Assembly: GCA_030037405.1 (NCBI GenBank)
Contig: JASHRK010000016.1
Location: 1-8,754, forward strand
Reading direction: 5' to 3'
DNA from: Acidimicrobiales bacterium
GTDB lineage: Bacteria; Actinomycetota; Acidimicrobiia; Acidimicrobiales; Bog-793
DNA length: 8,754 bases
In this document: positions 1-4,527 of the stretch, one piece after another
Layout of the letters: every line of letters starts with the position of its first letter
Numbering within the stretch: position 1 is the stretch's first letter
Notes under the pieces: generated by a model
What the model saw: the letters and a program-made list of their open reading frames with translations, nothing else
Databases searched by the model: none
Told to the model about the DNA's origin: nothing
Translations under genes and position numbers: made by a program

Positions 1-448
1 TGAGCCAGCTCACGAGGATCGAGAGCAAAGCGACGATAACGAGGGCGATGCCCGAGAAGAGAAGGAGGTCGTGCAGGTCTGCGCTGTGCCTCTCGGAGGC
101 GACGATCTGGAGCTCACGGGTGACGAACCCGAACTGGTCGATCGTCGCCCCCTTGGGCAATGCCTGACCGTGGGGCAGCTTCGTCGACGAAGGTGCCCTG
201 GAGAAATGGACAGATCCTCTGTCGTTGGGCGGGTGCGCAACCAACCCTCGGAGGATGTTGTAAGGCACCCTGATCCCCACGTTGTAGGGGCCGCTCCCCC
301 CGTTCCAGAGAAACGCCGTGATCGTGAGGAGCACAGCGCCGCAGACGAGGAAGAGGGCGCCGTAGAGGACCGTGAGGCGGGCGCGCACCGTCCGCCCGGG
401 CACACGGGGCCGGAAGATCGCTCTCGCTCGTGACAGGTAGCGGCTCAT
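1..448 (-). CDS. Sensor histidine kinase HK1, N-terminal part (cut by the left edge)
   Basis: Reading the minus strand from ATG at 448 gives 149 codons that stay open to the window edge (MSRYLSRARAIFRPRV... to ...LLSILVSWL). Residues about 27-48 form TM1 (ARLTVLYGALFLVCGAVLL), 49-127 a small extracytoplasmic domain, and 128-149 TM2 (DLHDLLLFSGIALVIVALL). The sequence stops where a HAMP domain should begin, so no kinase motif is visible. The assignment rests on clear similarity to HK2 downstream: RLTVLYGALFLVCGAVL against RLTLVYGAVVLVSGAVL in TM1, and DLLLFSGIALVIVALL against ELLFWSGVALVIVTVL in TM2. The extracytoplasmic domains look unrelated, so the two kinases may sense different things. 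The start is uncertain: GTG directly precedes the ATG, and an in-frame ATG lies upstream at 499 (MAPIVEVKR...); neither has a strong Shine-Dalgarno sequence. A response regulator partner may lie further left. An RR-type operator precedes the gene. Confidence 0.85.
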   Translation of the reverse strand, partial: MSRYLSRARAIFRPRVPGRTVRARLTVLYGALFLVCGAVLLTITAFLWNGGSGPYNVGIRVPYNILRGLVAHPPNDRGSVHFSRAPSSTKLPHGQALPKGATIDQFGFVTRELQIVASERHSADLHDLLLFSGIALVIVALLSILVSWL

Positions 449-552
449 CACCCCTCGGTCTCTGGCGGAGACCCTCTTGACCTCGACTATCGGTGCCATC
501 GCAATTGTTGCCGTTCGCGGGGCAGTAGCCGTCCCGCGAGGGGCCCTGGAGC

Positions 553-587
553 GAGGATGGCCCAGGCCACCTAACAACGCACTAACA
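553..587 (-). promoter_or_regulatory. Response-regulator operator and promoter for HK1
   Basis: On the minus strand two TGTTA half-sites (587-583 and 576-572) start 11 bp apart, the direct-repeat geometry bound head-to-tail by OmpR/PhoB-family dimers. Twelve nucleotides after the second half-site comes CATCCT (559-554), a weak -10 candidate in exactly the position used at the other four copies in this window. No -35 is seen, as expected for an activator that replaces it. The likely RNA start is near 547, giving a leader of about 48 or 99 nt depending on which HK1 start is used. Binding and activation are inferred. Confidence 0.65.
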
Positions 588-608
588 GCATCGCCTGCTG
601 GACGCCCG

Positions 609-642
609 TGTTAGCACGCTGTTATCGCCGCTTCTCTAAGAC
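609..642 (+). promoter_or_regulatory. Response-regulator operator and promoter for lipoprotein Lpp1
   Basis: TGTTA at 609-613 and TGTTA at 620-624 start 11 bp apart. Twelve nucleotides further on comes TAAGAC (637-642), a poor -10 but with TA in the same register as at the two better plus-strand sites. A start site about 7 nt after this -10 would fall on or next to the ATG at 650, suggesting that the lipoprotein mRNA is leaderless or nearly so. The element lies back-to-back with the HK1 operator, centres 37 bp apart. Confidence 0.65.
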
Positions 643-649
643 AGAGACC

Positions 650-1261
650 ATGACGAGAGGCTCGGCTCCCGCACGCGACGAGCACGGCGCCCGCTCGTGC
701 CGGAGCCGGAGGAGGCCACGAAGCCTCCTGCCGATGGCGACTGCCCTCACCGGTCTTGCTCTCGCCGCCGCCGCCTGCTCGGGCGGCTCGGCAGCTCCTC
801 AAGTGGCGAGCCTCGGATCGACGACGACGGTGGCCAGTGCCCCGGCGTCGCAGGGAGGGGCCAGTTCCGCCAGCTACGCAAAGGCGGTCTCCTACGCGAG
901 CTGCATGCGCACCCACGGGGTGCCGAACATGCCGGACCCGAACAGCAAGGGCCAGTTTCTCTCCGTGAAGGGGGTGCTGAACGGGGTGGACGTCGACACG
1001 GGGTCGTCGCAGTACGCCAAGGCGAACAAAGACTGCCAGCACCTGCTCCCCAACGGGGGCGCTCCGACCGCGGCCGGGCTGCAGAAGGCGCTCACGAAGG
1101 CGCTCCAGCTCGTCGCCTGTATGCACCACCATGGGTTCCCAACGATGCCCGACCCCTCCACGAGCGGCGACGGTCTCAGTCTCCGCCCTCCCGCAGGCGT
1201 CAGTCTCAGCTCGCCCCAGCTGCAGGCGGCCATGCGCGCCTGCGGCGCCCCGGGAACGTGA
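650..1261 (+). CDS. Exported lipoprotein Lpp1 with two CMxxHG-PDP repeats
   Basis: A 203-residue protein. An Arg-rich n-region (residues 17-24) and a hydrophobic stretch lead to LALAAAAC, so Cys43 is the likely lipidated residue; the -3 position is Ala, so the lipobox is imperfect. A Ser/Thr/Ala linker follows, then two copies of one repeat: CMRTHGVPNMPDP (85-97) closed by Cys129, and CMHHHGFPTMPDP (157-169) closed by Cys198. Each repeat therefore has a Cys-Met-x-x-His cluster, a PDP turn and a second Cys about 40 residues later, which could form a disulfide or a metal site; neither is shown. Lpp2 has the same plan and shares the post-lipobox motif (PQVASLGS against PGVASIGS). I recognise this only as a recurrent uncharacterised actinobacterial lipoprotein type. 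The frame is open back to a GTG at 608, but that start would put the operator inside the gene. ATG 650 lacks a Shine-Dalgarno, fitting a leaderless message. It converges on the response regulator. Confidence 0.8.
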   Translation: MTRGSAPARDEHGARSCRSRRRPRSLLPMATALTGLALAAAACSGGSAAPQVASLGSTTTVASAPASQGGASSASYAKAVSYASCMRTHGVPNMPDPNSKGQFLSVKGVLNGVDVDTGSSQYAKANKDCQHLLPNGGAPTAAGLQKALTKALQLVACMHHHGFPTMPDPSTSGDGLSLRPPAGVSLSSPQLQAAMRACGAPGT

Positions 1262-1356
1262 TCGAAGGCGGGAACCGCGGGGCGGCCGGGCCCGGGCCCT
1301 CCGTCCCGGTCTCAGCTCGCTCCGGCTCCCAGCCCCGGTCTCAGCCAGCTCCGGCC
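1262..1356. other. Convergent intergenic gap with GC palindrome and imperfect repeat
   Basis: This 95-bp gap separates the 3' ends of Lpp1 and the response regulator. It holds a perfect 12-bp palindrome of alternating GGG/CCC (1288-1299). It also holds the first copy of an imperfect 29-bp direct repeat: CCCGGTCTCAGC at 1305-1316 recurs at 1334-1345, and the second copy runs into the last codons of the response regulator. No T-tract follows the palindrome, so a bidirectional terminator is possible but not supported. Confidence 0.4.
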
Positions 1357-2040
1357 TCAGCCGCCTCCGGGCTCGGCTGGCCCCGGCGAGAGGCGGTAAC
1401 CAACTCCCGGCAGGGTCTCGACCACCGGAGGATCCCCGAGCTTGCGGCGAAGCCGGCTGATCGTGACGGCGACGGTGCGGGTGAAGGGGTCGGCGTGCTC
1501 GTCCCAAGCCTGCTCGAGCAGCTGCTCGGCGCTGAGGGCGGCGGGGAAGGCTCGCATGAGGGCTTCGAGTACCGCATACTCCTTCACGGAGAGATCAAGG
1601 GTGCCCTCGCCGCGCCTCACGGCATGTCGCAGCGAGTCGAGCTCGATTCCCGCCACCCGGCGAATGCGTGGTTGCGCACCGGGCTTGCGGCGGTAGAGGG
1701 CGCGCACCCTTAGCACGAGCTCGGGGAAGTGGAACGGTTTGGGCAGGTAGTCGTCGGCCCCGAGGGCGAGCCCTGTGACTCGGTCCCCTGGAGCGGCGGA
1801 CGCCGTCAGCATGAGCACCATGACCTGGTGGTCGCCTTCGGCGATCTGCCGGCAGATCGTGTCGCCGTGGACTCCAGGCAGGTCGCGGTCGAGGACGACA
1901 ACGTCGTAGGCGTTGAGCTCGAGCTTTGCCGACGCCTCGGAGCCGTCGTAGGCGACGTCGACCGCCATCCCCTGGTCACGCAACCCCTCTGCGATGTCGT
2001 CGGCGAGGCGCCGCACGTCCTCGACGACGAGAACCCTCAC
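1357..2040 (-). CDS. OmpR/PhoB-family response regulator
   Basis: A 227-residue two-domain regulator. The receiver domain (about 1-115) has the acidic pair E7-D8 (VRVLVVED), phosphoacceptor Asp51 in VVVLDRDLPG, Thr79 (LMLTAS) and Lys101 (YLPKPF), so it looks fully functional. The winged-helix DNA-binding domain (about 130-220) shows LSVKEYAVLEALM, the recognition-helix region RTVAVTISRLRRKLGD and the closing wing ETLPGVGYRL. The start is GTG at 2040, whose last two bases are the first two of the HK2 stop codon (GTGA overlap), so translation is coupled to the kinase that is almost certainly its partner. The frame runs open further upstream inside HK2, but those residues are Arg/Gly-rich shadow sequence and the receiver fold begins at the GTG. 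Overall it resembles CutR/CusR-like regulators; that specific label is an impression. It is the natural candidate to bind the five TGTTA-N6-TGTTA sites. The C-terminus ends in a short Pro/Gly tail. Confidence 0.95.
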   Translation of the reverse strand: MRVLVVEDVRRLADDIAEGLRDQGMAVDVAYDGSEASAKLELNAYDVVVLDRDLPGVHGDTICRQIAEGDHQVMVLMLTASAAPGDRVTGLALGADDYLPKPFHFPELVLRVRALYRRKPGAQPRIRRVAGIELDSLRHAVRRGEGTLDLSVKEYAVLEALMRAFPAALSAEQLLEQAWDEHADPFTRTVAVTISRLRRKLGDPPVVETLPGVGYRLSPGPAEPGGG

Positions 2041-3419
2041 ATCCCTGCCCCCGCCCCCGCCGTGACCGCTTCTCCGGCCGTGGACAGACGGCTCGCCCAG
2101 GCGCCCGCCGCTCCCGCGACGGGCCCGAAGGGCAGCTCGACTGCGACGCAGAGCCCTCCCTCCTGCCGGGCCTCGAGGGTCACGGTGCCGCCGTGCGCCT
2201 CGGTGATCGCCTTCACGATGGACAGGCCGAGGCCGACTCCGTTCTCTGGCGCCGTCCGCTCGGCGCCGGGGCGCTCGAAGGGCTCTCCGAGTCGGTCCAC
2301 TCGAGCCTGGTCGAACAGAGGGCCGCCGTTCTCGATCACCAGGCAAGCGCCGGCGCCGGTGCCTCGCAGCGTCACGGCGACGAAGCCGCCCGGCTCGTTG
2401 TGCCGGACGGCGTTGTCGACGAGGTTGGCGACGAGACGCGAGAGCAGCACGGCGCTCCCGCGTACGGCCGTGTCGTCGGCGTCGACCCGCACCTCGAGCC
2501 CTAGCAGAGCTCCCGCCTCGCGCTGTGAGGCCACGGCAGCAGCGACAGCGTCTGCAAGCACCACCGGTCCCGTGTCGGGGAGGGCGTGGGTCTGTTGGAC
2601 GCGGGCGAGCACGAGCAGGCTCTCGAGGAGGCGATCAGCCTGGTCGAGGCCTTGGCGGAGCTTGCCGGCAAGACGGGAGACGTCCGCCGACACCCCCGAC
2701 GGCTTGCCCGTGGCGACGTCGAGCGAGGTGCGCATCATGGCAAGAGGGGTGCGCAGCTCGTGCGAGGCGTTCTGGACGAAGCGCCCCTGAGCCGCGAAGG
2801 CGGACTCGAGGCGCCCGAGGAGCCCGTCGATCGTGTCGCCGAGCTCCTTCAGCTCGTCCCCAGTCGGACCGGCGATGGCGAGGCGCTCGTGCAGGTTGTC
2901 CTCGGAGATCTGCTGGGTCGTAAGAGTCATCGCCCGCAGCGGCCTGAGGACTCGTCCGGACATCGCCCATCCGAGCAGGAGACCCAGCACCGTGACGATG
3001 ACGAGGGCGACGCCCGACCAGAAGAGGAGCTCGTGCACGGCGCTCGACGAGCCATAGCCGGCGATGTCGCGGATCTCGTTGACCGTGATGCCACCGCCCT
3101 TGACCTTTGCGTTGTAGACCACGAAGGTGATGGAGCCGGCACCTCCGTGCACGTGCTCCACCACCCCGCCCCTGGTCGGTCCGGTGGCGGTGCCCCGCGG
3201 GAGGACGGGAGTAATCGTGCCTTTCCTTTGTTCACCGCTGACCTGGAAGTTCGTTGGACGAGCACCGAGAAGAAACGCGAGCGAGACCAATACGGCCCCC
3301 GACACGAGCACGACCGCTCCGTAGACGAGCGTGAGCCGCAGGCGGACCGTGCGCGGCCACAGGCGGACCGTGCGCGGCCACAGGCGCAGTCGCCTCCCCA
3401 ATGGGGCGATCCCTCTCAT
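2037..3419 (-). CDS. Sensor histidine kinase HK2
   Basis: A 460-residue membrane kinase. Domains in order: basic N-terminus with a tandem WPRTVRL repeat (14-27), TM1 (about 29-52), extracytoplasmic sensor region (53-130), TM2 (131-151), HAMP (about 152-205), HisKA with the H-box FVQNASHELRTPL (phosphoacceptor His220), and HATPase with N-box ANLVDNAVRHN (331-341), a degenerate G1 box VIENGGPLFD (Glu363 where Asp is usual) and G2 box GVGLGLSIVKA (394-404). An Ala/Gly-rich tail (431-460) follows the ATPase fold. ATG 3419 is preceded by GGAGG on the minus strand (plus-strand complement within 3427-3432) at good spacing; longer in-frame starts, up to 3521, would place the promoter and operator inside the gene. 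It overlaps the response regulator by 3 nt. It is divergent from Lpp2, and an operator of the type proposed for its own partner precedes it, implying autoregulation. The ligand is unknown; the adjacent lipoprotein is a candidate partner. Confidence 0.95.
   Translation of the reverse strand: MRGIAPLGRRLRLWPRTVRLWPRTVRLRLTLVYGAVVLVSGAVLVSLAFLLGARPTNFQVSGEQRKGTITPVLPRGTATGPTRGGVVEHVHGGAGSITFVVYNAKVKGGGITVNEIRDIAGYGSSSAVHELLFWSGVALVIVTVLGLLLGWAMSGRVLRPLRAMTLTTQQISEDNLHERLAIAGPTGDELKELGDTIDGLLGRLESAFAAQGRFVQNASHELRTPLAMMRTSLDVATGKPSGVSADVSRLAGKLRQGLDQADRLLESLLVLARVQQTHALPDTGPVVLADAVAAAVASQREAGALLGLEVRVDADDTAVRGSAVLLSRLVANLVDNAVRHNEPGGFVAVTLRGTGAGACLVIENGGPLFDQARVDRLGEPFERPGAERTAPENGVGLGLSIVKAITEAHGGTVTLEARQEGGLCVAVELPFGPVAGAAGAWASRLSTAGEAVTAGAGAGM
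3340..3381. repeat. Perfect 21-bp tandem duplication inside HK2
   Basis: Two identical 21-bp units (3340-3360 and 3361-3381) lie in the HK2 N-terminus, with five more bases of the period after the second. The duplication is in frame and adds seven residues, giving WPRTVRLWPRTVRL just before TM1. HK1 has no such duplication at the matching place (RPRVPGRTVRARL). It looks like a recent slippage event. Confidence 0.9.
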
Positions 3420-3477
3420 CGCTGCCACCTCCGTCTCGACGGCTTCAGAGCGCCCACTGGGCCGCCCTCCTGCCAAC

Positions 3478-3523
3478 AAGCATGTCGCCGCGCCGGTAAC
3501 AGCGGTGTAACAGCGGTGCAACG
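3478..3523 (-). promoter_or_regulatory. Response-regulator operator and promoter for HK2-RR
   Basis: On the minus strand TGTTA occurs at 3512-3508 and 3501-3497, starts 11 bp apart, with a degenerate third half-site in the same register at 3523-3519 (CAACG on the plus strand). Twelve nucleotides after the last half-site is CATGCT (3484-3479), a weak -10 in the same position as CATCCT at HK1. The predicted RNA start is near 3472, leaving a leader of about 53 nt. Because the downstream operon encodes the only complete response regulator here, positive autoregulation is likely (inference). Confidence 0.7.
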
Positions 3524-3533
3524 GCCGCTGTTA
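3508..3533. repeat. 9-bp inverted repeat between the divergent HK2 and Lpp2 promoters
   Basis: TAACAGCGG (3508-3516) and CCGCTGTTA (3525-3533) are perfect inverted copies separated by 8 nt. The arms contain the inner half-sites of the two back-to-back operators, so the symmetry is probably a by-product of divergent operators with shared flanking GCGG rather than a hairpin with its own function. Confidence 0.7.
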
Positions 3534-3563
3534 TCCCCCTGTTACAGACCGTGACGTACAAAT
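3529..3563 (+). promoter_or_regulatory. Response-regulator operator and promoter for lipoprotein Lpp2
   Basis: TGTTA at 3529-3533 and 3540-3544 (11-bp period) is followed after 12 nt by TACAAAT (3557-3563), a good -10. The same arrangement, with the near-identical -10 TACTAAT, precedes the transporter operon. No -35 hexamer is needed if the regulator occupies this stretch. The predicted RNA start is near 3569, about 40 nt before the GTG start codon. Confidence 0.75.
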
Positions 3564-3608
3564 GGGTGGCGGAGCCGGTGGAGGCTTGGTCGATCCGAGG
3601 AGGACGAA

Positions 3609-4307
3609 GTGGCTGACGGAGTGAGGACGGCATCCTGGCGGCGGTGTCGGCGCGGGGATCGACCTTGGTGGTGGCGGGGCGGGGGACGAGCCGTCGTGAT
3701 GGCCGCGGCGGTGGTGGCGCTCGGGATCGCCCTCGCAGCCTGCGGGAGCGGCTCGGCTTCGCCCGGCGTGGCCAGCATCGGCTCGTCCCCCTCCGGTAAT
3801 AGCGGGAGCGGCAGCTCGGGCCTCAACTCGACCGGTAACTCCGGCTCGTCGGGGCCGCAAGGCGGAACCATGTCGATGAGCGGAGTGAGCCTTCGTTTCT
3901 CGGAGTGCATGCAGACGCACGGCGAGCCGAGCTTCCCCGACCCGGATAGCTCCGGCCAGATCACCGTGAGCGGCGTCAACCCGAGCTCGCCCGAGTACGA
4001 GAGAGCCCAGAGGGAGTGCGCCAAGTACGCCCCGAACAAGGGCCAGCCGCCCTCGCCCGCCCAGCAGGCGAAGATGCTCGCCAACGCCCTCAAGTACTCC
4101 CAGTGCATGCGCTCCCACGGCATCACGGACTTTCCCGATCCGACGTCGGGCCCGAACGGACAAGGGGTCGCCATCTCGATCAAAGCGTCACCGGGCAGCA
4201 ATCTCAACCCGAACAACCCCCAGTTCCAAGCGGCGCAGAGGAAGTGCCAGGGGATCATGGGCGGCGGAGCCATGAAGATCGGCGCCGCCCCCGCGGGGAA
4301 GCGGTGA
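3609..4307 (+). CDS. Exported lipoprotein Lpp2 with two CMxxHG-PDP repeats
   Basis: A 232-residue protein starting at GTG, set by a strong AGGAGG (3598-3603) five bases upstream. An Arg-rich n-region with WWW (20-22) and a hydrophobic core end in ALAAC, a perfect lipobox with Cys45 as the lipidated residue. After a Ser/Gly/Asn linker (46-92) come two repeats: ECMQTHGEPSFPDP (99-112) with closing Cys137 in YERAQREC, and QCMRSHGITDFPDP (165-178) with closing Cys213 in FQAAQRKC. Apart from Cys13 in the signal peptide and the lipid Cys, there are thus four Cys, two per repeat. The fold plan matches Lpp1, with more distance within the second repeat. It is anchored outside the membrane, where it could meet the HK2 sensor domain or the transporter adaptor; that is inference from location. 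It has its own operator-promoter and is followed by another one, so it is probably transcribed apart from the adaptor operon. No characterised function is known to me. Confidence 0.88.
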   Translation: MADGVRTASWRRCRRGDRPWWWRGGGRAVVMAAAVVALGIALAACGSGSASPGVASIGSSPSGNSGSGSSGLNSTGNSGSSGPQGGTMSMSGVSLRFSECMQTHGEPSFPDPDSSGQITVSGVNPSSPEYERAQRECAKYAPNKGQPPSPAQQAKMLANALKYSQCMRSHGITDFPDPTSGPNGQGVAISIKASPGSNLNPNNPQFQAAQRKCQGIMGGGAMKIGAAPAGKR

Positions 4308-4320
4308 GGCCGGCGGTGGG

Positions 4321-4333
4321 GAGGCGCCGCCTC
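4321..4333. other. Small GC hairpin after Lpp2
   Basis: GAGGC (4321-4325) and GCCTC (4329-4333) can pair around a 3-nt loop just after the Lpp2 stop codon and right before the transporter operator. The stem is short and no T-run follows, so a terminator role is only a possibility. Confidence 0.25.
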
Positions 4334-4334
4334 G

Positions 4335-4369
4335 CGTTAGCCCGCTGTTATGCACCCGGTTGTACTAAT
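4335..4369 (+). promoter_or_regulatory. Response-regulator operator and promoter for the transporter operon
   Basis: CGTTA (4335-4339) and TGTTA (4346-4350) start 11 bp apart; the first half-site has one mismatch to TGTTA. Twelve nucleotides later comes TACTAAT (4363-4369), which differs by one base from the Lpp2 -10. A TG at 4361-4362 would also fit an extended -10. The predicted RNA start is about 4375, which is 136 nt upstream of the adaptor start and coincides with an ATG (see the small ORF at 4375-4527). Confidence 0.72.
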
Positions 4370-4374
4370 GACCT

Positions 4375-4527
4375 ATGAGACAGGCGGTGCCACTCTCGCC
4401 CTCGGCGACGCGGCCGCTTGCAGTGGTGCACGGTCGTATCTCTCTCGCAGCTCACCGCAGTTCCGGACCGCAAAGAGACACCATCGATTTCCCATGCCTG
4501 GAGGTGGGCAATGATCACTCCGTCTGA
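4375..4527 (+). CDS. Possible leaderless 50-codon leader ORF before the adaptor
   Basis: From ATG at 4375 a frame runs for 50 codons (MRQAVPLSPSATRPLAVVHG... ending ...CLEVGNDHSV) to TGA at 4525-4527, overlapping the first 17 nt of the adaptor gene in another frame. The ATG falls where the predicted transcript should begin, so it could be read as a leaderless ORF, and its translation would pass through the adaptor's ribosome binding site. It shows no domain, signal peptide or clear codon bias, and open frames this long arise easily in GC-rich DNA. It may simply be a 136-nt untranslated leader. Confidence 0.25.
   Translation: MRQAVPLSPSATRPLAVVHGRISLAAHRSSGPQRDTIDFPCLEVGNDHSV

Noticed and set aside
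10..405. Minus-strand open frame (131 codons) over the HK1 region
   Set aside because: The translation is Ser/Arg/Thr-rich with no domain; the neighbouring minus frame starting at 448 gives clear kinase TM segments matching HK2.
608..649. GTG at 608 as the Lpp1 start
   Set aside because: It would put both TGTTA half-sites inside the coding region and add residues before an already adequate signal peptide; ATG 650 fits the predicted RNA start.
2041..2346. Upstream ATG (2346) extending the response regulator by 102 residues
   Set aside because: The extra residues are a shadow of the HK2 ATPase domain; the GTG at 2040 begins the receiver fold exactly and has the GTGA overlap.
1729..2790. Plus-strand frame of 353 codons across the RR and HK2 genes
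   Set aside because: Opposite strand carries the full set of receiver, winged-helix and kinase motifs; this frame has none.
3420..3521. Longer HK2 start at 3521
   Set aside because: The extension covers the operator and -10 region, while ATG 3419 has a well-placed GGAGG.
4418..4510. Start of the adaptor at 4418
   Set aside because: No ribosome binding site there; ATG 4511 has GGAGG at six bases and is followed by a normal signal anchor.
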